Shown here: positions 55,306 to 64,000 of the stretch, one piece after another
How positions within the stretch are numbered: position 1 is the first letter of the stretch
How the letters are laid out: every line of letters begins with the position of its first letter
Origin: Ixodes scapularis
Lineage: Eukaryota > Arthropoda > Arachnida > Ixodida > Ixodidae
Assembly: GCF_016920785.2 (NCBI RefSeq)
Contig: NW_024609884.1
Location: 85,800,069-85,864,068 of the forward strand
Direction of reading: 5' to 3'
DNA length: 64,000 bases
The notes under the pieces: generated by a model
What the model was told of the DNA's origin: nothing
What the model saw: the letters and a program-made list of their open reading frames with translations, nothing else
The model's database searches: none
Program-made: the position numbers and the translations under genes

Positions 55306-56756
55306 TTTACACTTGTTTGATGCTTCGAACCTAAAGGAGGAACTGTGACCTACCTGATAGAAATAGTGCATATTCACAACCGATGTTTCAAACAGCTTGA
55401 AGTCCGAAAGTTCAATTTTTTTTGGACAAAATCGTTGCGAGCGATCAGCGGGAAACACCACCGAGAAGCGGCCGTTTTGGATTGTATGTTGGCCGCACCT
55501 GGATTGGCTTGGTTTGGCAGCACTACTTGAGTACTACTAAATCGTATGCTAGGTGACACTGCACGGCTTTTTTTTTTTCGCTTGCTGCACGTCATTATCA
55601 TCATCATCCTTACCATTTTACTTTGTTAATTCGCCATGGCAGTCGTGGACTCGCGCCTCTCATCTCGATCTTGTCTCAGTTAATCGTGCTTTCGGACTAC
55701 GCTGGCTTGGACGTCATTGCCCCCTCTGTTCTTCCGCCTCCGCAATGTGTCGCTAAGAGGCGCAGAAAGTACTCGACCATAACGCTAGAAAAGGAGGCAG
55801 CGATTCTCAAGCTAATACAGGGGTGGAACGGCTGTGCCATCTTGCGCCAGACGCATTTGTCTGCGCCATCCTGTGCCATGTTGCGGAAACTGCGCCACAA
55901 CCAATACCTTGCGTCATTATGCACCAAATCGCATAACGTGTGCCAAAAAGATCTTATTTTGTCTTGGTTTCGGTTTATGTCTACTTGATTGGCCGCAATG
56001 AGCGCATTTAGCTTGGTCGATCTTGCAATCCTTTGTTCTCTTTATTCTCCCCGTGTATCCCGAGTCGGAAGCACGCGAAAAAACTCGGGGGTTGGATTCC
56101 AAGCGCTACACCACCTGCGACTGGATTGTTATTCTTCAACCATAAGCGGTTAAGCAAGTCGGCCGAAGTGAGATCGAGTCGTTAAGCGTCAGATTGCCTG
56201 AGGCTGTGCGGCCAGGGATCCGGACGTCAGTCAATTGAAAACAAATGAGCGAAAGATTCCTTGTAGTACCTCATCGTTAGAAGTGGGAACTGCATTCCGG
56301 CAAGATAGATTGTGATTTGATAGAACTGAAACGCGGTCCGATCCGAAACCTTGCCGGCCAGCAGCTCTCACGCGAGCAGTAGATCTGCTCGGCGTACTTT
56401 AACTTTGCTCCTGCTTATCGCTTCAAATACGATAGCTCCATTAATCGTAGTCTGGTGCTTCGATATTGAGTTGCACAATAGTATAAACTTGAAATTTGTT
56501 GCCCTGTTCCTCTGTGCAACTGCACGTCCGTTGCTTACGCACGTCACATGGTTCGCGCATATAATTAGTATGTCGAGCATGTGTGCGTTGCGCGGTAAGC
56601 AGTGCTGGTTTGTATTTTGAGCAGCTGAAAGCCCCTCAGAAAATATCAAGGACACTATCTTCAGAAACATATGGTACTTGCTTTTTGGTTCTCATTAAGT
56701 CTCACAAAGTTTCAAGTTTCCACATCTGTTACACTGTTATCCCATCTACCTAGGTC
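55306..56756. other. No gene recognised within the intron
   Basis: Short frames only. GCGCCA-rich motifs near 55840-55900 recall a similar patch near 7710. A repeat piece near 55980-56100 shares TCTTTATTCTCCCCGTG-like sequence with the 26080 repeat only weakly. Confidence 0.4.
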
Positions 56757-57144
56757 CCTAACCAGTCATGTTTATCTATGCTGCTAAGCACAATTATTGA
56801 AATTGCTCCCATGCTTGTCTAATGGCCAATTCGTCTGGGCCCGCATCGCACCGGTGCAGTGCGGTTCGTGGTACACGGAAGACTATAGGGGAGAGGGAAG
56901 CGTCCTTCTCTCCCCGCCAGCCTTTTGTGTATAAAGTGGAAAGAGTTTACTGCACTGGACGGGTGCGGTGCGGGCCCAGACGAATTGGCCATTAGACACA
57001 AGCTGAAGTGCCATGAGAACTGATCTGAGCTGCTCCTAGCCTGCTCCAGAATGTAAGTTTTAGCTGCTCCCAACCTGCTCCAAAACAGCTGTTTCAGCTG
57101 CTCCCGTGGCTGCTCCCAAGTACATTTCACGAGTTCCACCCCTG
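56757..57144. mobile_element. hAT-like element, GGAGCAG family, right end
   Basis: CCACCCCTG at 57136-57144 is the CAGGGGTGG end, and CTGCTCC(A/C)A motifs recur from 57020 to 57115 and at about 56800. A hairpin MITE (56818-56996) is nested inside. The left end is not certain. Confidence 0.5.
56818..56996. mobile_element. Hairpin MITE, TCTAATGGCCAATTCGTC type
   Basis: TCTAATGGCCAATTCGTCTG at the left is repeated exactly inverted at the right, with GGGCCCGCA-CGCACC in both arms; 179 bp. Confidence 0.9.
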
Positions 57145-58888
57145 TAATAAAAAGTTGCCAAACGCAAACGGAGGCGTAACCTGAAACAAGGCGCGCAGGT
57201 GTAACCTGGGGCAGGGCACTATTTACGGCTTTTTCTAGCCCATTTAGACGTAATAAAGGCAAGTTTTTTTAATCTGCTGATTTTTCGGACTGCTCTATTA
57301 TTAGAAAATTTTTTCGGTTTCTGCAAAGTCCAGAAAATCGGTAGGTGACTGTATGATGATTTAATGTTCATTATTAAAAGAGAGTTAAAGAAGTTTAAAA
57401 TCAAGCAAAAAGGAAGGAGGAGAAAGCACACACCAAAAAGCTGGTGAGACAAAGTAAGCAAAGAAGTTAAGGCGGCCATAGCAGGGCGACAAGAGGCCTC
57501 AAGGGAACACAGATGGGCAAAGAAAAGGGGGCATCCGCTGAAGTAGCGTCAAAGTGGGATATGTTTCAGGAAAGAAAGACAGGCATCGGCTCTAATCCAG
57601 GCCAAGATCAGAAAAGAAAAAGAGAGGCATCGGCTCTTATCCAGGCCGAGATTGGGAGAGCAGGAGTGCAGTGGATGATGGAGGTAGATCAAAATTATAG
57701 GAACACGACAAAGAAGTTATGAAAACACATCAATGCACAGGAGAGAAAAAGGAAATAAGGTTCCATTGTTTATTGACCACACAAGAAGGGATAACGGTAG
57801 AGGGCGATGAGGCAAGGGAGTTTATTAAACAAACAATGGAGGCAACATTATCAGAACTTGAAAGTAACGAGATCGGACAGAACACAGATGGCAGCACGTT
57901 GCAAGACAAGAACACTGACAGTTAAGACAACTGAAACTGCCATGCAGGAATGGGACAGAGCAGAAAGCAAAGTTCCAGTTGGAACGGCAACAGGCCCTGA
58001 TGACATAGGAATGAGGCTTGTCAAGACACTAGGCAAAAAAGCAAAAAATGCAAATTAAAGTCAGGCAGTTGACATAATAGTTATAGGGGGAGGGGAGGGG
58101 GGGGAGAGGGAGGGGAGAGATGTACCCAAGAACTGGAAACTGAGCAGGGTGAGATTACTACATAAAGGCAAGGGAAATAAGGATAGCATAACATCACACT
58201 GCCCAATAACAGTAACTGTGGTCGTGTACAGACGGCAATGCAAGTGGTAAAAAGAAGAGTTCAAGAATGGGCAGAAAACAGCCATATTCTAGGTGAGCTG
58301 CAGAATGAGTTCTGAAGAGATAGAAGGTTAGATGACAAGTTTTCTGTCATCATGCAATGTATCAAGGTGGCACGGATGAGCAAAATACCATTATGGATAG
58401 CATTTCTATACATTAAAGGTTTGTATGACAATGTGGGTGAGGAAAAGCTATGGGCGTGACTGAGAGGGTATGATGCAGATGCACATTTGATTTGGTTTTT
58501 ACGACAGGTAATAAGTACCAGTCGTTCTGGTCTAGTGCTGTAATGTGACTGAGAGAAGAGCCTTTGGCTTTTCTCATGTTCCGATCCCAGAATGCCTCAA
58601 CACCGCTCCTGCTCCACGAGGTGCTGGCCTCTCGCGACACACTGGAACACTGCTGAACACCACATATACACAAATGATGCAGTGGTTATAACACGGGAAA
58701 TAGAAATGATGGAATCAACAGCAATAAAGAGAGGGCTTAGGCAGGGTTGTCCGCTATCGCCTCTGCTTTTTATTGTATACCCAAGTAGACTGGAAAATAA
58801 ATTTGAAGAGTGCAATTTAGGTTTTGATGTGTTGTATATGGAGAGAGTGAAAAATGACCGCATCTTCCTGTGGTGAATGACGTTGATT

Positions 58889-59273
58889 GGGGCGAAGCTC
58901 TGGTGGTGCTGATGATACTGATTTTGTTCATAGGTAGTGCTGATGGTGCTGATTTTGATGGTGCAAAGTTTAACACAATTATATACGCATTTGACCGCAG
59001 CCCCCCTGCATAGACATTGAGTCGCTACATGCAACGTTTCATCCATGACATCCCCAGCTCTTGGGTTACTACCACATCTCAGAGTTCCTACTCGTCCTGC
59101 AGTCGTGGCCGAGTGGTTAAGGTGATGGACTAGAAATCCATTGGGGTCTTCCCGCACAGGTTCCAATCCTGTCGACTGCGCAAACTTTTTTTAAATTTTT
59201 TTAAGAAGACAGATGGGATGGCAATCGATGTGAGCACGGACGGACAAGGCTAGGCCCTAAGGAGCTTCGCCCC
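58889..59273. mobile_element. Insert with GGGGCGAAGCTC inverted ends carrying a tRNA-Ser-like unit
   Basis: GGGGCGAAGCTC at 58889-58900 is exactly inverted at 59262-59273. The insert separates LINE blocks that are normally adjacent. GCTGAT-rich repeats fill the left part; the tRNA-like unit and an A/T-rich spacer fill the right. It may be a tRNA-Ser-derived SINE (serine-tRNA-like SINEs called Ruka are described from ixodid ticks) joined to an inverted end. Confidence 0.55.
59099..59180 (+). tRNA. tRNA-Ser(AGA)-like sequence, possibly a SINE head
   Basis: An 82-base cloverleaf: acceptor stem GCAGTCG/CGACTGC (7 of 7 pairs), D arm from TGGCCGAGTGG (intact A box), anticodon stem ATGGA/TCCAT with loop CTAGAAA (anticodon AGA), a GGGTCTTCCC-like variable arm, and T stem ACAGG/CCTGT. 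The T loop is TTCCAAT, so the normally purine position 57 is C, which damages the B box. A seven-T run starts at 59186, a good Pol III terminator. No intron and no encoded CCA. It may be a mutated tRNA gene or a very tRNA-like SINE head. Confidence 0.7.
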
Positions 59274-60064
59274 TAACAGTAAACCAAGTTATACTAGGAT
59301 TGTTCTAGGCAGGCAACATTGTACTGCTATCAGATAGCCGGGTTGGATTACAAAACCTGATTAAAATCTGTGGAGAGGAAGGAGACTATTGGGCCTGGAA
59401 TTCAGTGGCTACAAGTCGGGCATAAATGGTCTTCAATGAAGAAAGGGAGGACCCTCTGGAAATGCAAGGCACTTTAATAGAACATGTGAAGTATAAATAT
59501 CTGGGCATATGGCTGAATGATGGAGAAAAAGACATTTAGAAGAACAGGAAGAGAATAAGCTGAGGAAAGGAAAAAGAAAACTGGTGTTAATGAAGCATGG
59601 GGCACTACGGAATTACAATAGATATAAAGTTGTTAGGGGAATATGGAAAGGAGTCATGGTGCCGGGTTTGTGTTTTGGCAATGTGGTTATTGTGCATAAA
59701 ATCTGAAGTCTAGTCGAGTTTAGAGACCTAACAGAGGAGCGCAGTGGGGGTACATGGGAATACACCATACGAAGGAGTGCAGGGAGACATGGGAAATTTG
59801 GCTTCAACTTTGTATAGGAAACGAAAACAATAAATAAGGAAAGAACATTGGTAGGATAAATCATGAGGGGATTTGTTGTTGTTTGAGGCTAGAATGGGAG
59901 TATTGAGAACTAGGACATTTAGGGTAAAATGTGAAGAGATGGATAGGCAGTGTACCGTATGCCAAGGGGAAGTCGAGACGATAGATCACGTGGTATTGAA
60001 GTGCACAGGCCTTACTTTTGCATCCCCCCCGGACGGTGCAAGAAATTTGGCTAGAGCGCTGTAA

Positions 60065-60880
60065 AGTAGCGAATTGGGCCAGTTGGTAAACGTTACTATA
60101 CATGATGAAAACCGCTCAAACGACGCTGACTGTGTGAAGAAAACAAACACGACAGGACGAAGCTGTTCTCACAACGAAAGCTTTGTTAGTGAAATTAACA
60201 GAAAGAAAACGGCGTAGCCACCACTGATTACATCAACAAACACATACTTATCTATCAGGCACGACACAATTTTTGGAGCTGAAGCAGTTCACACACCGCC
60301 ATTCATATTACTGTAAAATACCGGACAAGCCTCCACTCAAAATTTAGAGATAATCACGAAAAAATGGGGGATGGGCGCTTGTCCGGTCATTAATTTTACA
60401 TATAAATGTACTGTGCATATTTTTTCATATCTTAAAAATTTGGATATGGGCGCTTAATGTGGAATGGGCGGATGCGCGGTATTCTACGATAGCCCCCAAA
60501 AAGCAAACCTCTTTATCTGACTGAGCTACCTACGGCGTACTGTCAGCTGTCAATAAATTGTCTTTTACCGGTGTCCGATGTTCTGATTTTATACTTGCAG
60601 CTTCATTAATATACAAAATGGGTGATTACTAATTTCTGAGGAATTAGTAAATATGCCGAATGAACTTCAAGAATATTACAAAAACGAGGACATATTTTTA
60701 ATGAAGTGACGAATGCGAATTTTGTTAAATTGCCAGGTATGACGCAGAATCCGCTGAGCTAAGAAAAAAATTTTTAAATTCGGTTAGTTTTTTTTTGCAT
60801 CCGCTCAAAGGCCGGTGAGCTTTTCTCTGCATCTTCAGGTTTTGTGGTGAGCTTTTCTCCAGTGAGCATTTCTCCGGTGA
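60065..60880. other. Post-LINE repeat and AT-rich DNA
   Basis: 60069-60200 is a low-divergence repeat (GCGAATTGGGCCAGTTGGT, CAAACACGACAGGACGAAGC) similar in vocabulary to 36120-36320. 60760-60880 leads into the minisatellite with irregular GGTGAGCTTTTCTCC units. Confidence 0.5.
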
Positions 60881-61640
60881 GCTTTACTCCGGTGGGCTTT
60901 TCTTTGGTGAGCTTTTCTCCGCTGCCTGAAATTATCTAAGGAGAATTGAAGGTTGTATGAATAACTAGCACAGCTGCTTTACTCCGGTGGGCTTTTCTCC
61001 GGTGAGCTTTTCTCCACCGCCCGAAATTATCTAGGGAGAATTGAAGGTTGTATGAATAACTAGCACAGCTGCTTTACTCCGGTGGGCTTTTCTCCGGTGA
61101 GCTTTTCTCCGCTGCCCGAAATTATCTAGGGAGAATTGAAGGTTGTATGAATGACTAGCACAGCTGCTTTACTCCGGTGGGCTTTTCTCCGGTGAGCTTT
61201 TCTCCGCCGCCTGAAATTATCTAGGGAGAATTGAAGGTTGTATGAATAACTAGCACAGCTGCTTTACTCCGGTGGGCTTTTCTCCGGTGAGCTTTTCTCT
61301 GCCGCCTGAAATTATCTAGGGAGAATTGAAGGTTGTATGAATAACTAGCACAGCTGCTTTACTCCGGTGGGCTTTTCTCCGGTGAGCTTTTCTCCGCCGC
61401 CTGAAATTATCTAGGGAGAATTGAAGGTTGTATGAATGACTAGCACAGCTGCTTTACTCCGGTGGGCTTTTCTCCGGTGAGCTTTTCTCCGCCGCCTGAA
61501 ATTATCTAAGGAGAATTGAAGGTTGTATGAATAACTAGCACAGCTGCTTTACTCCGGTGGGCTTTTCTCCGGTGAGCTTTTCTCCACCGCCCGAAATTAT
61601 CTCGGGAGAATTGAAGGTTGTATGAATGACTAGCACAGCT
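60881..61640. repeat. Minisatellite, eight units of exactly 95 bp
   Basis: Units start GCTTTACTCCGGTGGGC at 60881, 60976, 61071, 61166, 61261, 61356, 61451 and 61546. Each holds two or three CTTTTCTCCGGTGAG-type 15-bp subunits followed by GAAATTATCTAGGGAGAATT. Units differ by few bases and no indel, so the array is young or homogenised. Confidence 0.95.
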
Positions 61641-62677
61641 GGGGACAGAGGAAAATTAGGACTCCCTCCCACGTGGCTCCGGCCCAAAGTCTCAACCCTG
61701 TCTCCCAGTGAGCAGCTGGGGCAGCGCCGGAAAGGTTTGGCCAGGGGAAAATTGGCGGCTCCCTCGGTGGAGGGAGGAGGCAGGGAAGCAGAAGGAAAAG
61801 AAAGTTTATTTTTTTTTGTTAGTTTTTTTTTTAAAGTTATCCTGGCACTATCCCACACTGCCTGGTGATACAGAAAGACTGAGGGGAAGGAAATTGGCGC
61901 AGAGGAAAAAAGCATACTTTTAATTTCTATGCTAGGTGGCGCAAGCTGCCGCCTGGTATAATGGATACAGCCGTTAGCATCCGTCCATCCATCCATCCAT
62001 CTTTTCGAGCTTTTCAAGAAGCCCGAAATGTTTGCCGAACCAGTCGAACTTCGAGGTTCAATGTCAAACCTCAGGTTAGGTTCCACAAAAGTTGGCAACA
62101 AAAGTTTGTACAAACTTGTTCAGTGAGGAATGGAAGGCGTGAATGAAGGGTGCCACAACACTGCGAAATTTAAAAACCTGAGCCAGTTTTACTTTAGGCG
62201 ACTCATAATTTGGGAGACCAGTCACTGCACTTGCCCCCGTTTTGGTAATTGGTTGTTTTGCGACCCTTAAATCGTCGCACTTGCCACCTCAGTGGTGCGC
62301 TTACTGCACCACAAGGACGGCCTTAGTTATCCGTTGTGACCCCTACAAGTGTATGCCTGTCTTCAGCTACATGAACTTATTTTATGGGTGGTTTCGCAAG
62401 AAGCTTGTCTCGATTACTGTCCCTAGAAGATACGGGTATGGTGCCGGAATGCGTCCTCGACTGGTGCGTGTATCTCTTCCGTGCATCGAAAGTGTTTTCG
62501 AAGTGACAACAAATTGCGTCAATGCTGCCTGATGTCGCCATCCTGTCGATTGGTCATAGAAACGCCGGCGAAAATGGTGAGCAGAAGCGAGGGTTGTGGT
62601 CATCCGTCTGGCTCCAGAGCGACCTATGGCTGAACAGGCGTTTGCCACATTCAGCCTTGCTGCTGTACCACCGTTAG
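61641..62677. other. Remainder of the PUF60 intron
   Basis: No gene. It includes T-rich runs, a GGTTCGA/TCGAACC cluster at 62030-62085 and short CATC repeats near 61985. It may include intronic splicing signals for the next exon. Confidence 0.4.
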
Positions 62678-62791
62678 GTTTGCGACAGGCAACAGCATGA
62701 GTGGAAAAGAAGGGACCACTTTTGAGGATGCGGTAAACGTGGGAGATGCACTGCAAGCACCACAGTATGGCCATCTTTGGGTCGCACGCAG
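62678..62791 (+). other. Alternative in-frame extension of the RRM1 exon
   Basis: The frame of RRM1 is open upstream to at least 62678 and includes an ATG at 62697. An acceptor-like TGCTGTACCACCGTTAG ends at 62677 and would also keep phase with the 47-base exon. Use of it would insert 38 residues directly before the first RRM strand, or the ATG could start a short isoform. The family offers no precedent that I can name. Confidence 0.3.
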
Positions 62792-63133
62792 GGTGTACGT
62801 GGGCAGCATCAGCTTTGAGCTGAAGGAGGACACGATCAAGCAGGCGTTCCGTCCTTTCGGCCCCATCAAGTCCATCAATATGTCGTGGGACCCCGTGACC
62901 CAGAAGCACAAGGGCTTTGCCTTTGTGGAGTACGAGCTCCCCGAGGCGGCCCAGCTGGCCCTGGAGCAGATGAATGGTGTGCTCATCGGCGGCCGCAACA
63001 TCAAGGTGGGCCGGCCGAGCAACATGCCCCAGGCGGCACCCATCCTCGACCAGATCATGGAGGAGGCCAAGACCTACAACCGCATCTACATTGCCTCGGT
63101 CCACCAGGACCTGACGGAGGCCGACATCCAGAG
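62792..63133 (+). CDS. PUF60: PUF60/half pint, RRM1 exon and start of RRM2
   Basis: A 342-base exon. RRM1 is complete: RNP2 VYVGSI at the start (first residue built from the previous exon's AG), the FGPIKSINMSWD strand-loop, and RNP1 KGFAFVEY. The linker GRPSNMPQA follows, then RRM2 begins with RIYIASVHQDL (its RNP2). The donor CAGAG|GTAGGC leaves two bases (AG) for a Ser or Arg codon; the family has Ser-Val-Phe-Glu next. Identity to half pint is very high. PUF60 cooperates with U2AF65 in 3' splice-site choice. RRM2 completion and the C-terminal UHM domain lie beyond the window. Confidence 0.95.
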
Positions 63134-63342
63134 GTAGGCCAACGTGGATGCTCTGTGGGCGTCTTCGAGGGTTTTTGGGGGCTTACGTGCTGCTCCGACG
63201 AAGGGCGTCTGGTGTGCGTAGCAAAGGACTGCAAATTGAGGGCGTGAGTTCTCAAAGTGGGTGCCTAGAAACCCTGGGGTTCTCCAGATCGACCTCTTAG
63301 GTTCCCCGAGCTTTTAAATTTCTTAGACCATCCCTGCCCTCT
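63134..63342 (+). other. Start of the next PUF60 intron
   Basis: Begins GTAGGCCAAC. No repeat recognised before 63343. Confidence 0.6.
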
Positions 63343-63663
63343 AAGGCCTGCTTCAGACGGGGCAATTTTCCCAGCCATTCTGGCGTTGCTGCGAGTTGTT
63401 CCCTAGCTTTCCCTAGATCCTCGCGCTGCGACACAAATGGCTGGAATCGAGTTCGGCTCGAAACAGGCGAGGAACTCTGACAACTCTGAGACGTTTGAAG
63501 TGGCAGCGGCCAATCAGGGGCACAATATTTTCATGTGGCGTCCCTGTGGTTCCGATGATGAGAACTAAAGACTGTGTTTAACTTGGTCCTGGTTTGAAAT
63601 GGATCGTTTTAGGGAATAAATTGTTTCAGAAAAATGAGTTAGTATTTTCAACATCATTTAAAG
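63343..63663. mobile_element. TIR repeat, second copy (see 18241-18727), truncated
   Basis: It starts GGCCTGCTTCAGACGGGGCA and follows the other copy through CTAGCTTTCCCTAGATC and TGGTTTGAAATGGATCG to CATTTAAA, where a hAT-type end interrupts it. Confidence 0.6.
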
Positions 63664-64000
63664 CAGGGTGTCGAACCGAAAAAAATATGGGTTCGGTTAC
63701 GGTTCAGGTTCAGGTAAATTAATTTTGTTCCGGTTCAGTTCCGGTTCGATTAATTCGATCCGCGAACCGGTTCGGGGCGCTGAACCGGTTCGGAAATTAT
63801 AAATGACAAATTGCAACATCAAAATAAATTATAAATAAAACATCTGAAATCAGCACATACGAAACGGGATACATCGTAGTGTAATGCTCAGGGATTTCTA
63901 CCAGGAATGGTTTCTTTATGTGCACTCAAAGGTTACCTCACCGACGTTTACGCATTCGGACTTCATCTAATTGGGTCCGACGCAGTAGCTGTAAAATCCG
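63664..64000. mobile_element. hAT-like end with GGTTCGG subterminal repeats (runs off window)
   Basis: CAGGGTGTCGAACCG begins at 63664 exactly where the preceding repeat breaks off. GGTTCGGTT, CGGTTC, GAACCGGTTCGG recur over the next 140 bases. The other end is outside the window. Confidence 0.55.

Larger units (their letters stand above)
57400..60064 (+). pseudogene. Decayed LINE: reverse transcriptase to C-terminal zinc cluster
   Basis: Collinear fragments in shifting frames: an EWDRAESKVPVGTATGPDDI block (RT finger region, about 57945-58010), then LQNEF, LDDKF and PLWIAFLYIKGLYDNV, then KRGLRQGCPLSPLLF (58730-58770). The YADD catalytic box is reduced to stop-A-G-N before IVLLSDS (about 59306-59330), and LLFEARMGVLRT with a CTVCQGEVET-DHVVLKC cluster ends it (59873-60010). 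The catalytic aspartates are gone. Same LINE family as 37153-38190. It is interrupted by the insert at 58889-59273. Confidence 0.8.
52922..62791 (+). other. PUF60 intron (9.9 kb), heavily invaded
   Basis: It holds a long-arm MITE, a TTTA-rich run, an open remnant at 55042, hAT and MITE insertions near 57000, a decayed LINE with a tRNA-Ser-like insert, and the 95-bp minisatellite. The 3' splice site (GGGTCGCACGCAG) has a poor pyrimidine tract. Confidence 0.7.

Noticed and set aside
57219..57479. Minus-strand hydrophobic frame resembling a membrane protein
   Set aside because: It is antisense to the start of the LINE relic and is rich in Leu/Phe because the plus strand is A/G-rich.
60490..60545. 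tRNA-like A box on the minus strand (TAGCTCAGTCAG)
   Set aside because: No B box, anticodon stem or acceptor stem follows within tRNA distance.
60881..61640. CRISPR-like array of equal repeats
   Set aside because: Units are contiguous 95-bp minisatellite repeats without unique spacers, in a eukaryotic intron.

Overview
This is a piece of a large, repeat-rich arthropod nuclear genome, most likely an ixodid tick. That assignment rests on the closest protein resemblances I recognise: an arthropod-type PUF60/half pint gene, THAP/P-element transposase, non-LTR elements of types familiar from ticks, and a serine-tRNA-like unit. It is an inference from memory, and I ran no search. Only one host protein-coding gene can be supported; nearly everything else is mobile DNA, much of it nested.

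1-6150: two diverged tandem copies of an unrecognised minus-strand reading frame; a 3.1 kb hAT-like element with an 8-bp target duplication, carrying a nested TTAA element; then the THAP and central part of a decayed P-element transposase. 6151-33950: a 27.8 kb block bounded by CACTSTAA inverted ends and a TA duplication. Removing it rejoins the P transposase in frame (C-terminal part at 33953-34345). Inside the block are TTAA elements, hairpin MITEs, a minus-strand LTR-retrotransposon relic whose zinc knuckle is split by a TAA-duplicating element, a plus-strand LTR relic whose gag is split by a 9-bp GTGAGGGCN satellite, an ACGTC-rich tract, an I-like LINE split by a TTAA element, and an inverted pair of 1.4 kb repeats.

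34346-42486: more repeats, including fold-backs, a LINE 3' end, and a 1.4 kb element whose ends are packed with CAACTGG motifs.

42487-63133: four consecutive internal coding exons of PUF60 (poly-U binding splicing factor, Drosophila half pint), with matching splice phases. The 5' exon(s) and everything after RRM1 are not seen. Its roughly 9-10 kb introns hold MITEs, hAT relics, a LINE carrying an inserted tRNA-Ser-like unit, and a 95-bp minisatellite just upstream of the RRM1 exon. 63134-64000 is the next intron, with a repeat interrupted by another hAT end.

Many insertions could be checked without alignment, because deleting the insert and one copy of the target duplication restores a recognisable reading frame. 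This orders the insertions in time.
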